Origin: PALSA-555 sp035468285
GTDB lineage: Bacteria > Actinomycetota > Acidimicrobiia > IMCC26256 > PALSA-555
Length of the DNA stretch: 64,000 bases
Reading direction: 5' to 3'
Assembly: GCA_035468285.1 (NCBI GenBank)
Contig: DATISY010000071.1
Coordinates: 44,223 to 108,222 of the forward strand
Below are positions 42,633 through 52,279 of this stretch, piece after piece (the stretch's first letter is position 1; every line of letters begins with the position of its first letter). A model generated the notes under the pieces. The model saw nothing but the letters and a program-made list of their open reading frames with translations. It had not been told where the DNA came from and ran no database searches. Both the position numbers and the translations under genes were made by a program.

Positions 42633-45065
42633 TCAGGACACCGAGGGACGCGCGGCCGGGGCCCCGTCCGATTCGTCGGCCTCGCCTCGCCGCTGCAGGA
42701 GGAGGCGGCTGGCCCGCCAGCCGACCTCGATGAGAACGATCCCCACGACCGCGATCACGGCTCCCTCGGCGAGGATCGTGCCGGTCGGGAGCGACAGCGC
42801 ATAGAAGCGGCGGAACGGAGGAACCGCCATGATCGTGACGACGCACGCGACCATCGCGACGACGAGGAGGCCCCGCCACCAATTGATGGGTCGGGCGAGG
42901 ATGGCGAGGATCCAGAGCGCCATCACGATCACCACGAGCGCCGCCGCGGTGCGGGCCTGCGTCAGCGTGAGGTGCTCGGTGTAGAACGCGAGCCCATAGG
43001 TGAGGAGCGCGGCGGATCCGATGACGAGCCCTGCCGGCACGCAGAAGCGCAGCACACGCTTGATGAACCCCGGGATGTAGCGGCGGGTGTTCGGGGCCAA
43101 CGCCAGGAAGAACCCGGGGACACCGATCGTGAACGTGCTGATCACGGTCAGGTGCCGGGGCAGGAAGGGATACTTCCAGTTCAAGATCACGACCGCGACC
43201 GCCAAGAGGATGGCGTACACGGTCTTGGTCACGAACAGGTTCGCGGACCGCTCGATGTTCGCGATCACCCGCCGTCCCTCGGCCACGACGCCCGGCAAGG
43301 TGGCGAACCGGCTGTCGAGCAGGACGAGTTGGGCCACGGCGCGGGTCGCCGCCGCGCCCGAGCCCATGGCGACGCCGATATCGGCGTCCTTGAGCGCCAA
43401 CGCGTCGTTGACACCGTCGCCGGTCATCGCGACGACGTGGCCGTGGGTTTGGAGCGCATGGACCATCGCCCGCTTCTGCTGGGGCGTGACTCGGCCGAAC
43501 ACGGTGTGTGACTCGAGCACCCCGCCAAGCTGCTCCTCGTCCTCGGGCAGCTCGCGGGCGTCGTAGGGCGCGTCGGCGCCAGGGAGCCCGACACGGGCGG
43601 CGACCGCGGCGACGGTGCGGGGGTTGTCGCCGGAGATCACGCGCAGCGCGACGCCCTGCTCGGCGAAGTACGCGAGCGTCTCCTTGGCGTCGGGTCGGAT
43701 CTGCTCCTCGAGGAGGACGAGCGCGACGGCAGTGGGCCGGGCCGGGAGCTGCTCGCCGGCGGGCTCGTCGCTGACGGCGAGGACCAGGACCCGCTTGCCG
43801 GACGCGGCGAGCTCGTCGGATCGAGCCCGCAGCGGATCGGCGGGACCGGCGTCGGGGAAGACCATCTCGGGGGCGCCGAGTATCCAGGTGCCGTGACCCT
43901 CGAACGTCGCCGCGCTCCACTTACGGGCCGACGAGAACGGCGTGGCCGCGGTGCGGCTCCAGCCCGCGGGCGGGGTCAGCGCGGCCCCGACCGCGGCGAG
44001 GGTGGCGTTGCGGTTCGGGTCGTCGGCGAGCGCGCCGAGCGCCACGTCGATGTCGTCGGGGCGGGGACCGAGCGCCTCGTAGTGGTCGAACACGACGTTG
44101 CCATCGGTCAGGGTGCCGGTCTTGTCGAGACAGACGATGTCGACGCGGGCGAGACCCTCGACAGCCGGGAGCTCTTGGACCAGCACGTTGCGGCGGGCCA
44201 GCGTCACGGCGGCGATCCCGAACGCCAGGCTTGTGAGCAGCACCAGCCCCTCGGGCACCATGCCGACGACGCCCGCGACGCTGCTCGTCAGGGCGGACGC
44301 GACGTCGCTGCTGCGGAGCTGCTGCCAGAGGAGCAGCCCCGCCACGGGGAACAGGGCGTACTGGATGAGGCGGAGCAAGAAGTTGATGCCGTCGACGAGC
44401 TCGGAGCGGACGAGTCGGAACTGGCGGGCCTCAAGGGCGAGCTTGCGGGCGTAGGAGGCAGACCCGACCGCCGTGGCCTGAACGCGACCGGTGCCGGCCA
44501 CGACGATGCTGCCCGACATCACGGGCGTGCCCGGCTCCTTCTCGACGGGGTCCGATTCGCCGGTCAGCAGCGATTCGTCGATCTCGAGCCCGGCGCCGGC
44601 GCGGACGATCCCGTCCGCGGGGACCTGATCACCGGTTCGGAGCTCGACGAGGTCGTCGAGGACGATCGATTCGACGGGCACTTCTCGGAGGTCGCCGTCG
44701 CGGACCACTCGGGCGACGGGCGCGCTCAGCACGGCGAGCGAATCGAGCTTCCGTTTGGCGCGGATCTCCTGGACGATCCCGATCAGCGCGTTCGCGATGA
44801 GCACGATTCCGAACAGGCCGTCCTGGGGCTGTCCGACGACGAGGATGACGGCGAGCATCGTCCCGAGAATCGCGTTGAAGCGGGTGAAGACGTTGGCACG
44901 GACGATCTCCCCGTAGGAGCGGCTCGTGCGTTCGCCACCGCCGTTGGTGAGCCCGCGCCCGACGCGGTCCTCGACCTCGACCGCGGTGAGACCCGTCGGG
45001 GGTGTCTCGTGCTCGGGGGCGGCCGGGACCGGCGCACCAGCATCGATGGGCGCCGACGCGGTCAT
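42633..45065 (-). CDS. P-type cation ATPase, CtpE-like
   Basis: An 810-residue P-type ATPase. Visible are the actuator motif LTGE (168-170), the ion-site motif VPEGL (271-273), the phosphorylated DKTGT (Asp314), and the hinge GDGVNDALALKDADIGVAM. Hydrophobic helices fill both ends. The closest named relative by layout is mycobacterial CtpE, a calcium pump; magnesium or other cations remain possible. ATG 45065 is the conserved start. It runs leftward with the flavin-fold protein gene downstream. Confidence 0.88.
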   Translation of the reverse strand: MTASAPIDAGAPVPAAPEHETPPTGLTAVEVEDRVGRGLTNGGGERTSRSYGEIVRANVFTRFNAILGTMLAVILVVGQPQDGLFGIVLIANALIGIVQEIRAKRKLDSLAVLSAPVARVVRDGDLREVPVESIVLDDLVELRTGDQVPADGIVRAGAGLEIDESLLTGESDPVEKEPGTPVMSGSIVVAGTGRVQATAVGSASYARKLALEARQFRLVRSELVDGINFLLRLIQYALFPVAGLLLWQQLRSSDVASALTSSVAGVVGMVPEGLVLLTSLAFGIAAVTLARRNVLVQELPAVEGLARVDIVCLDKTGTLTDGNVVFDHYEALGPRPDDIDVALGALADDPNRNATLAAVGAALTPPAGWSRTAATPFSSARKWSAATFEGHGTWILGAPEMVFPDAGPADPLRARSDELAASGKRVLVLAVSDEPAGEQLPARPTAVALVLLEEQIRPDAKETLAYFAEQGVALRVISGDNPRTVAAVAARVGLPGADAPYDARELPEDEEQLGGVLESHTVFGRVTPQQKRAMVHALQTHGHVVAMTGDGVNDALALKDADIGVAMGSGAAATRAVAQLVLLDSRFATLPGVVAEGRRVIANIERSANLFVTKTVYAILLAVAVVILNWKYPFLPRHLTVISTFTIGVPGFFLALAPNTRRYIPGFIKRVLRFCVPAGLVIGSAALLTYGLAFYTEHLTLTQARTAAALVVIVMALWILAILARPINWWRGLLVVAMVACVVTIMAVPPFRRFYALSLPTGTILAEGAVIAVVGIVLIEVGWRASRLLLQRRGEADESDGAPAARPSVS

Positions 45066-45132
45066 CGTCGGCGACGGTAGCCGAACCGAGGTCCGCGATT
45101 GATCAATACACCACGTCCGTGCAGGCCGACGG

Positions 45133-48100
45133 CTAGTGGAAGTCTCGTGATCGCAGCAGCGCCGCGGGATGTAAGGCGAGCGTCGCGATGTGCTCGGCGA
45201 GGAGGTTGATCACGCCTTGTTCGCGTTCCAGGCGGCCCCGGATACGCAACGCGGGTGACGTGCGCGCCACCCGACGGAAGCGCTGCCAGACGTCGGGGGT
45301 GCAGATCACGTTCACCAAACCGGTTTCATCTTCGAGGTTGAGGAAGACCACCCCTTTGGCGGTCTCAGGTTGCTGACGGTGGGTCACGACCCCGGCGATC
45401 TCGACCCGGACGCGGTCGCGCCGCGTCCGCAGCTGCTCGGCGGTGACGACACCCTGGGCGGTGAGCTCGTCACGCACGAATTCGGTGGGGTGACGCGCGG
45501 CGGAGAGTCCGGTGGCGCCGAGGTCGGCGGCTGTCTCCTCCAGCTCGGACATCCCGGGGAGGGTGGGCGCTTCGACGCCCGTCACGATTCCCGGCAGCGT
45601 GCCGGGGCGGGCGTCGCGCAGCGCGCCGGCCGCCCAGAGCCCTTCCCGGCGGGCGACCCCGAACCCGGCGAACGCCCCCGCGGTGGCGATCGCCTCGAGG
45701 GCGTCGACGGGCGCTTCGGTGCGGCGTGTGAAATCCTCGAGGCTCGTGAACGGATGCTCGCGGCGCGCGTCGTCGATGCGATCCAGGAGCCGTCCGGTGA
45801 GTCCCCGGATGTAGCGCAGCCCCACCCGAACCGCGTGGGTGGACACGTCGGCGCACCAGCCGGGCCGGGGAACCCCGACCGGTCCTGCATCGGAGGTTCG
45901 GGCCTCGAGGGTGCAGTCCCGTCGTGAGGCGTGCACGCAGGGACCGAGGACCTGGACGCCGTGACGGATGGCGTCGCGCACGATGGTGTGCGGTGAGTAG
46001 AAGCCCATGGGCTGGGCGTTCAGCAGCGCGCAGGCGAACGGTGCCGGGTAGCGACGTTTCATCCAGGCGCTGGAGTAGACGAGGTAGGCGAAGCTCACCG
46101 AATGGCTTTCGGGGAACCCGAAGTCGGCGAACGCTTCGAGCTTGCGGGCGATCTCCTCGGCGGTCTCGCCGGTGATCCCGCGCTCGGCCATGCCCTCGAG
46201 GAGACGGTCTCGCATCGCGGCCATCCGGGTGCGGGAACGTTTTGATCCCATCGCCTGACGCAGACGATCGGCTTCTCCGGGGGTGAACCCGGCGGCGTCG
46301 ATCGCGATCTGCATGAGCTGCTCTTGGAAGAGCGGAACACCGAGGGTCTTGCGGAGACAGGGCTCGAGCACCGGATGGGGATAGGTGATGGGCTCTTCGC
46401 CGCTGCGGCGCCGTAGGTAGGGGTGGACGGAGCCACCCTGGATGGGGCCCGGCCGGATCAAGGCGACTTCGATGACGAGGTCGTAGAAGGTGCGGGGCCG
46501 GAGGCGAGGCAGGGTCGCCATCTGGGCTCGACTCTCGACTTGGAACACTCCGACGGTGTCGGCGGCGCACAGCAGGTCATAGACCTCGTCTTCTTGGGGG
46601 ATGGTGGCGAGGTCGACGTCGGTGCCCTCGTGCTCGCGGATGAGGTCGACGGCGAGATGCAGCATCGTGAGCATGCCCAAGCCGAGGAGGTCGAACTTCA
46701 CGAGACCCGCGGCGGCGCAGTCGTCCTTGTCCCACTGGAGCACCGACCGGTTGTCCATGCGGGCCCACTCGACAGGGCAGAACTCCACGAGGGGGCGATC
46801 AGCCATCACCATCCCGCCGGAGTGGATACCGAGGTGACGTGGGTAGTCGAGGACTTGCCGGGCGAGGTCGAGCACCAGCTCCGGGACGGGTGGGGCCCCG
46901 TCGGTGCCGGTGACATCGTCGAAGGCCTGGTCGCGGGACCGCCACCGGTCGATCCACTTGGTGAGGGCGTCGGCGTGCCCGCTCGAGAGCCCGACGACCT
47001 TCGCCATCTCTCGCAACGCGGAGCGCGGCCGGTAGGTGATGACGTTCGCGACCTGCGCGGCACGGTCGCGCCCGTACTTCGTGTACACGTACTGGATGAC
47101 TTCCTCGCGGCGTTGATGCTCGATGTCGAGATCGATGTCGGGAGGACCATCTCGCTCGGGCGAGAGGAACCGCTCGAAGAGCAGCCCGAGCTCGACCGCG
47201 TCGGCCTTGGTGACACCGAGGGCATAGCAGACCGCGCTGTTAGCCGCGCTTCCGCGCCCCTGGCAGTAGATGTCGTTCGTGGCGCAGAACTGGACGATGT
47301 CGACGAGTAGCAGGAAGTACCCCGGGAAGTTGAGGGTCTCGATGACCTCGAGCTCGTACGCGAGCTGGCGCGTGGCCTGGTGGTGCTGCGGATGCGTCAC
47401 CGGGTAGCGAACCGCGGCGCCCCGGGCGGTGAGCTCCCGGAGCCAGGACATGTCGGTGTGGCCGGACGGCACGTCGAGGTCGGGAAGGTTCGGGGCGGCG
47501 AGGCGCAGATCGAAGGCGCACGCGTGAGCGATGTCGAGGGTGCGTTCGACGGCGCCGGGCCAGCGGGCGAAGCGGCGCGCTTGCTCCGCGGGGCTGCGGA
47601 GCTGCGCCAGGGGTGACGCGGGCAGCCAGCCGTCGATCTCGTCGAGGGAGCGGCGGGCCCGGATCGCGGCGAGCGCGGTGGCCAAGGGTCGCTGCGCGCT
47701 CGTCGCGTAGTGGACGTTGTTGGTCGCGACGACTTCGATCCGGGAACGGGCCGCGAGCTCGGCCAAGGCGTCGTTGCGGTGACGATCGATCGGGTCGCCG
47801 TGGTCCCACAGTTCGACGAGCACCCGGTCGCGCCCGAACGCGTCGACGAGTCGATCCAACGCCCGGCGGGCCACAGCGGGTCCGTCCGCGAGCAACGCTC
47901 GGGGGACGGACCCCTTGCGGCAGCCCGTGAGCACCCACCAGGACTCGTTCGCTTGATCGGCGCGACCGTCCGTCAGGTGCACCCCGACCCGGGCGGCGGC
48001 GGCAAGATCAGGGAGCGTGAACGACGGGGCACCTTTCTCTCCGTCGAGCTGACCGGCGCTGATGGCCCGGGCCAGCCGGGCGTGACCGGCGGGTCCTTGG

Positions 48101-48369
48101 GCGAGGACGACGAGATGCTCCCCCGGCGGGTCCGCGACCCCGTTGGCCGGCCGGGAGGCGGTGAGGGTGAGCTCGGCACCGAATACGGTCGGCAACCCCA
48201 CGAGGCGGGCCGCCTCGGCGAACCGGACGATGCCGTAGAAGCCGTCGTGGTCCGTGACCGCCAGCGCCGCCAGCCCCACCCGGGCGGCCTCGTCGACCAG
48301 TTCCTCGGGATGGCTCGCCCCATCGAGGAACGAGAAGTTGGTGTGGCAGTGCAGCTCCGCGTAACGCAC
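45133..48369 (-). CDS. dnaE2: Error-prone DNA polymerase III alpha subunit
   Basis: A 1078-residue C-family polymerase. It begins YAELHCHTNFSFLDGASHPEEL (PHP domain) and contains the catalytic PDIDLDIEHQRR, YCQGRGSAANS, the helix-hairpin-helix region and a C-terminal OB-fold ending SRDFH. Size and the short C-terminus distinguish DnaE2 from the replicative DnaE1. With ImuA' and ImuB it carries out SOS-induced translesion synthesis. GTG 48369 is the start; the open frame upstream is not coding. A perfect LexA box lies 33 bases upstream. Confidence 0.93.
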   Translation of the reverse strand: MRYAELHCHTNFSFLDGASHPEELVDEAARVGLAALAVTDHDGFYGIVRFAEAARLVGLPTVFGAELTLTASRPANGVADPPGEHLVVLAQGPAGHARLARAISAGQLDGEKGAPSFTLPDLAAAARVGVHLTDGRADQANESWWVLTGCRKGSVPRALLADGPAVARRALDRLVDAFGRDRVLVELWDHGDPIDRHRNDALAELAARSRIEVVATNNVHYATSAQRPLATALAAIRARRSLDEIDGWLPASPLAQLRSPAEQARRFARWPGAVERTLDIAHACAFDLRLAAPNLPDLDVPSGHTDMSWLRELTARGAAVRYPVTHPQHHQATRQLAYELEVIETLNFPGYFLLLVDIVQFCATNDIYCQGRGSAANSAVCYALGVTKADAVELGLLFERFLSPERDGPPDIDLDIEHQRREEVIQYVYTKYGRDRAAQVANVITYRPRSALREMAKVVGLSSGHADALTKWIDRWRSRDQAFDDVTGTDGAPPVPELVLDLARQVLDYPRHLGIHSGGMVMADRPLVEFCPVEWARMDNRSVLQWDKDDCAAAGLVKFDLLGLGMLTMLHLAVDLIREHEGTDVDLATIPQEDEVYDLLCAADTVGVFQVESRAQMATLPRLRPRTFYDLVIEVALIRPGPIQGGSVHPYLRRRSGEEPITYPHPVLEPCLRKTLGVPLFQEQLMQIAIDAAGFTPGEADRLRQAMGSKRSRTRMAAMRDRLLEGMAERGITGETAEEIARKLEAFADFGFPESHSVSFAYLVYSSAWMKRRYPAPFACALLNAQPMGFYSPHTIVRDAIRHGVQVLGPCVHASRRDCTLEARTSDAGPVGVPRPGWCADVSTHAVRVGLRYIRGLTGRLLDRIDDARREHPFTSLEDFTRRTEAPVDALEAIATAGAFAGFGVARREGLWAAGALRDARPGTLPGIVTGVEAPTLPGMSELEETAADLGATGLSAARHPTEFVRDELTAQGVVTAEQLRTRRDRVRVEIAGVVTHRQQPETAKGVVFLNLEDETGLVNVICTPDVWQRFRRVARTSPALRIRGRLEREQGVINLLAEHIATLALHPAALLRSRDFH

Positions 48370-48401
48370 CCTGGCCTCCGTCGCCGGGGCGCGGCACGGT
48401 A

Positions 48402-48417
48402 GCGAACATGTGTTCGC
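48402..48417. promoter_or_regulatory. LexA (SOS) box of dnaE2
   Basis: The palindrome CGAACA-TG-TGTTCG (core 48403-48416) matches the actinobacterial LexA consensus CGAACnnnnGTTCG with both six-base half sites perfect. It sits 33 bases upstream of the dnaE2 start and about 60 bases upstream of the divergent ABC transporter start, so it could affect both. Confidence 0.88.
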
Positions 48418-48480
48418 ATCCGCAACCGGGACGGCCCCGGGCGACGGGGGCCCATGGGCATCACAGTTAGGGTCCGAGGC

Positions 48481-49395
48481 ATGCCGGCCCCGGTCGTCGT
48501 CGTCCAGGGGCTCCGCAAGGCGTACGGGTCCCACGTCGCGGTGAAGGGCATCGACTTCGAGGTGCAGGAAGGCGAGATCTTCGGCTTCCTCGGCACCAAC
48601 GGTGCCGGCAAGACGACCACCATCGAGATCCTCGAGGGATACCGGTCCCGGACCGCCGGCGACGTGACCGTGCTCGGGCTGGACCCGGCGCACGCGACGA
48701 GGGCGTGGCGGGAGCGGATCGGGTTGGTCCTGCAGGAGAGCGAACTCGATCCGCTTTACACGGTGCACGAGACCGTCACCATGTTCGCCTGCTACTACGA
48801 GCATCCTCGCCCGGTCGATGACACCATCGCGCTCGTTGGCCTGCGCGAGCAGCGCGACGCCCGGATAGGCCAGCTCTCGGGGGGCCAGAAGCGCCGCGTC
48901 GACGTCGCGCTCGGCTTGATCGGTGACCCGGACCTGTTGTTCCTCGACGAGCCGACGACCGGCTTCGACCCGCAGGCTCGCCGCGACGCGTGGACCATGA
49001 TCGAAGGGCTCCGCAACCTGGGCAAGACCGTGTTCTTGACCACCCACTACATGGACGAGGCGCAACATCTCGCCGACCGCCTGACGATCCTGCGGGACGG
49101 TGTGATCGTCGCCCAGGGCACCGCGGCGCAGCTGAGCGCCCAGTCGGGCGGAACCGTCATCCGGTTCACCCTGCCGGGTGGTGTCACCCCCGGTCAGGTG
49201 GAGCAGGAGACCGGGACCCACCCCGACGTGTCGGGCGCGGAGGTCACGCTGCACTGCGAGGGCTCACCCCAGCAGGTGCTCTATCAGCTCACGGGCTGGG
49301 CCGAGCGGGAGCACCACACGCTCGAGAATCTCGTGGTCAGCCCGCCGACGCTGGACGATGTGTTCCTCGAGCTGACACAGGAGAGCACAGCGTGA
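48481..49395 (+). CDS. ABC transporter ATP-binding protein (DrrA-like)
   Basis: A 304-residue ATPase of an ABC-2 type exporter. Walker A is GTNGAGKTT (38-46), signature LSGGQKRR, Walker B LLFLDEPT and switch His in LTTHYMDEA. The C-terminal domain is the long DrrA type. ATG 48481 is used; an in-frame ATG at 48454 is an alternative. Its stop overlaps the permease start in GTGA. Likely an antibiotic or lipid exporter; the specific cargo is unknown. Confidence 0.9.
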   Translation: MPAPVVVVQGLRKAYGSHVAVKGIDFEVQEGEIFGFLGTNGAGKTTTIEILEGYRSRTAGDVTVLGLDPAHATRAWRERIGLVLQESELDPLYTVHETVTMFACYYEHPRPVDDTIALVGLREQRDARIGQLSGGQKRRVDVALGLIGDPDLLFLDEPTTGFDPQARRDAWTMIEGLRNLGKTVFLTTHYMDEAQHLADRLTILRDGVIVAQGTAAQLSAQSGGTVIRFTLPGGVTPGQVEQETGTHPDVSGAEVTLHCEGSPQQVLYQLTGWAEREHHTLENLVVSPPTLDDVFLELTQESTA

Positions 49396-50171
49396 ACACG
49401 GTCGCGCTGAGCGCCCGCCAAACCGGTTTCGCGCTGCTCGGGCGTCGACGTGACGCCCGGGCGATGATCTTCACGGTCGTCATGCCGATCGTGTTGCTCG
49501 TGCTGTTCAACTCGATCTTCGGGACGAGGGGGTCGACGACGCCGGTGCACGGGTCGCGCCTGTCCATCCACGCGTACTTCATGGCGGGGATCATCGCGTA
49601 CGCGATCATGCTCAACGGGTTCAGCAGCCTGCTCATCGGGTTCACGACCGACCGGGAGGCCGGCCGTCTCAAGCGGTACCGCGGAACGCCGATGCCGCCC
49701 GGCGTCTTCCTCGGCGCCGAGATCATCGCCAACATCGTTGTCATCGCCGCGATGGTCGTCACCCTGCTCCTCATCGGGCGAGTCGCGTACAACATCGCGA
49801 TCCCGACGAGCGCGTTCGGGCCCATCGTCGTGTACGTCGTCCTCGGCACGGCGACGATGTGCTCGCTCGGGATCGCGGCGACCCGGCTCACCACCACACC
49901 CGACGCCGCGTCGGCCATCGGGCCGTTCGCGACCGTGATCCTCGGGTTCATCTCGGGGACCTTCGTGCCCGTGAGCCAGCTCCCAGGGTGGCTGGAGCAG
50001 ATCGGTCGGGTCTTCCCCCTCGCCCACCTGGCCCAGGGGCTCCAGGGCTCCCTGGTGGCCGGAAGCGGCCTCGACGCGACGAATGTCGCGGTGCTCGCGG
50101 CCTGGGCCGTGGCCGGCCTCGTCGTGGCCGTGCGCACCTTCCGCTGGGAGCCCCTGGCCGCCCAGGGCTGA
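49392..50171 (+). CDS. ABC-2 type transporter permease
   Basis: A 259-residue membrane protein with six hydrophobic segments and the ABC-2 pattern LKRYRGTPMPPGVFLGAEI, GFISGTFVPVSQLPGWL and FPLAHLAQGL. It begins at GTG 49392, overlapping the ATPase stop, which keeps subunit stoichiometry coupled. With the ATPase it forms a two-gene exporter. Confidence 0.88.
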   Translation: MNTVALSARQTGFALLGRRRDARAMIFTVVMPIVLLVLFNSIFGTRGSTTPVHGSRLSIHAYFMAGIIAYAIMLNGFSSLLIGFTTDREAGRLKRYRGTPMPPGVFLGAEIIANIVVIAAMVVTLLLIGRVAYNIAIPTSAFGPIVVYVVLGTATMCSLGIAATRLTTTPDAASAIGPFATVILGFISGTFVPVSQLPGWLEQIGRVFPLAHLAQGLQGSLVAGSGLDATNVAVLAAWAVAGLVVAVRTFRWEPLAAQG

Positions 50172-50200
50172 TCGCCCCCGGGGCCTTCATCAAGCGATAA

Positions 50201-50212
50201 TGACCGCGGTCA
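50201..50212. promoter_or_regulatory. Perfect palindrome upstream of the hydroxylase gene
   Basis: TGACCGCGGTCA is a perfect 12-base palindrome 57 bases upstream of the hydroxylase ATG, in the only intergenic space of this cluster. Palindromes of this form are typical TetR-family operators, and a TetR gene lies immediately downstream of the hydroxylase. The regulatory link is inference. Confidence 0.45.
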
Positions 50213-50269
50213 GTTTTCTTCACATGGGCGGCGTAGGCCTAGGGGCAGGTCCAAGCGAAAGGGAGCCAC

Positions 50270-51175
50270 ATGAGCACCACGCCGTTCTCCCCTCCCCCCG
50301 AGTCCTCCGGGAAGCCCGGCCCAGGCCCCGAGGACCGTCCCACCCCTTCCGGGCTCGCGATCGGGTTCATCACCGTCACCCTCCTCGTCATCGCCCTGGC
50401 GACCCGCGGCGCGGGTGTCGTCGGGATCGCGGTGCTGTTCCTGGTCTTCGTGCCGCTGGAGAAGCTGTTCGCCTTCCGACCCCAGAAAGTGTTCCGACGC
50501 GCGTTCCTCACCGATCTCACCCACCTGCTCGTCAACAACATGCTGATCACGGTCGGGGTCCTCGTCGCGGTCGTCGCGGCGATGATCCCGTTCTTCTGGC
50601 TGCGGGACCTCGACATCGCCGGCAGCCTGCCGCCCGCCGCGGCGGTGGGCCTCGCGACCGTGATCGTGTTCGTCGGCCAGTACTGGGCGCACCGGCTCAC
50701 GCACCAGGTGCCGGTGCTGTGGCGGTTCCATTCGGTCCATCACAGCATCGAGAACATGGACTGGCTCGCGTCAGCTCGGGTCCACCCGATCGACCAGGTG
50801 TTCACGCACGGCGCGGTCGTGATCCCGCTGTACCTGCTCGGCTTCAACGGCAACGTCTTCGGCGGCGTCGTGGTGTTCTTCACGCTGCTCGCGTTGTTCC
50901 AGCACGCCAATGTGCGGCTGCGTTTCCCGGTGCTGCGCTGGGTGATCAACACCCCGGAGTGGCATCACTGGCACCACGCCGTGGACCGCGAGGCGATCAA
51001 CAAGAACTTCGGGTTGCCCGTCGTCGACAAGGTGTTCGGGACCGCGTACATGCCTCGGGGTCAGTGGGCGTCGGGGTTCGGGACGACCGAGCCCGTGCCG
51101 CCCGTCGGGTATGTCCGCCAGCTCGGGTACCCGTTCACGGCGGCGGCGCGGACGGGCCGGGCGTCGGGGCAGTAG
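50270..51175 (+). CDS. Sterol desaturase/fatty acid hydroxylase family protein
   Basis: A 301-residue di-iron membrane hydroxylase. The eight-His signature is laid out as HRLTH, HSVHH, HAN and HHWHH between hydrophobic helices. The N-terminal 28 residues are Pro-rich and soluble. It would hydroxylate or desaturate a lipid or carotenoid chain using O2 and reduced ferredoxin or NAD(P)H. ATG 50270 has an aaaggga Shine-Dalgarno. Its 3' end overlaps the convergent TetR gene by 41 bases. Confidence 0.87.
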   Translation: MSTTPFSPPPESSGKPGPGPEDRPTPSGLAIGFITVTLLVIALATRGAGVVGIAVLFLVFVPLEKLFAFRPQKVFRRAFLTDLTHLLVNNMLITVGVLVAVVAAMIPFFWLRDLDIAGSLPPAAAVGLATVIVFVGQYWAHRLTHQVPVLWRFHSVHHSIENMDWLASARVHPIDQVFTHGAVVIPLYLLGFNGNVFGGVVVFFTLLALFQHANVRLRFPVLRWVINTPEWHHWHHAVDREAINKNFGLPVVDKVFGTAYMPRGQWASGFGTTEPVPPVGYVRQLGYPFTAAARTGRASGQ

Positions 51176-51821
51176 GCCCCGGCCACGGGCCCAGGTCGGG
51201 CTGGTCGGCGCCGCGCACGACGAGCTGGACCCGCCGCCAGAGGACTTGCTCGAGGGTGAGGGTTCCCACGACGTCGAGAGCCCAGAAGAGGACACCCTGG
51301 AGCAGCACCCCGTTCGTGATCGCGCCGAGCTCTTGGGGGTGGAACGTGGCGGGCAGGTCCCCGCGCTCGATGCCCCGGGCGAAGATCCGGGCGTAGACGT
51401 CACGCAGCTCGGGGCCGTCGGTGTCGGGGCGGCCCCGCCGGGCACCGCGGAGGACCTCGAGCGCGGCGCGACCCATGAGCTCGCGGGACGCGTACCGCTG
51501 CGCGTCCCCGAGTCGGGTCACGACCGTCCGGAACACCTCAAGGACGGAGGCGCCGTCGGCGAGGTGCCGGTCGACGTCGGCGGCCAGCGCCTCGCTTGCA
51601 CCCCCGGCGGCCACCTCGAGCAGCAGGTGCTCCTTCGTCGGGAAGTAGTAGAAGAACGTCCCTTTCGACACGCTCGCGTGGTCGCAGATCTCGCTGACCG
51701 CCACCGCGTCGTAGCCCCGCTCGGTCCAGAGGGTCGCCGCGGCGTCGCGGAGGGCCTGGCGGGTGCGATGGGCGCGGGCTTGGCGCAGCTTGGTGACCCG
51801 GGGCGGGTCGTCCTCGGTCAG
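51135..51821 (-). CDS. TetR family regulator with an apparent CTG start
   Basis: A regulator of 228 residues if begun at CTG 51821. The HTH is VAVSEICDHASVSKGTFFYYFPTKEHLLL, preceded in frame by helix TRQALRDAAATLWTERGYDA, which TetR proteins require. No ATG, GTG or TTG lies in frame before that helix; the first conventional start (GTG 51704) would delete it. The CTG is preceded by a strong ggagg five bases away. Its target is probably the convergent hydroxylase gene, through the palindrome at 50201. Confidence 0.75.
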   Translation of the reverse strand: MTEDDPPRVTKLRQARAHRTRQALRDAAATLWTERGYDAVAVSEICDHASVSKGTFFYYFPTKEHLLLEVAAGGASEALAADVDRHLADGASVLEVFRTVVTRLGDAQRYASRELMGRAALEVLRGARRGRPDTDGPELRDVYARIFARGIERGDLPATFHPQELGAITNGVLLQGVLFWALDVVGTLTLEQVLWRRVQLVVRGADQPDLGPWPGPTAPTPGPSAPPP

Positions 51822-51928
51822 CGTCGCCTCCAGAGGGCCGGTCCCGCACGAGCACGAGCGAGCGAGAATGTTGACCGGGGTCGATGCTACCGACGCGCCC
51901 CCGAGGTCCCGGCTGATGCCAGCATCGG

Positions 51929-52279
51929 GTGGTGGAACTGGGAGCCGACGCTGCCTTCTGCTACCTGACCACCCGGGGTCGGGTGACCGGGCGTGCCCAT
52001 GAGATCGAGATCTGGTTCGCGCGGGTCGCCGACACCTTCTATCTGCTCGCGGGGGGCGGGGAACGCTCCGACTGGGTCCGGAACCTCCGGGCGGACCCGG
52101 CGGTCACGATCCGCGTCGGTGACGTGACGAGTACGGCCCGAGGCCGCGTCCTGGGGCCCGGCGCCGAGGATGCGCTCGCCCGACGGCGGGTGTTCGACAA
52201 GTACCAGCCGGGCTACCAGGGGGATCTGCGGGGGTGGCGGGACCGCGCCCTGGCGGTCGCAGTCGACGTTCAGTCGTAG
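51929..52279 (+). CDS. Deazaflavin-dependent nitroreductase-like protein (Ddn family)
   Basis: A 116-residue split-barrel protein: AAFCYLTTRGRVTGRAHEIEIWF, YLLAGGGERSDWVRNLRADPAVTIRVG, and LARRRVFDKYQPGYQG, the F420-binding Ddn pattern. It probably reduces quinones or nitro compounds with F420H2. Start is GTG 51929 (or 51932). It overlaps the end of imuB by ten bases, convergently. Confidence 0.82.
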   Translation: MVELGADAAFCYLTTRGRVTGRAHEIEIWFARVADTFYLLAGGGERSDWVRNLRADPAVTIRVGDVTSTARGRVLGPGAEDALARRRVFDKYQPGYQGDLRGWRDRALAVAVDVQS

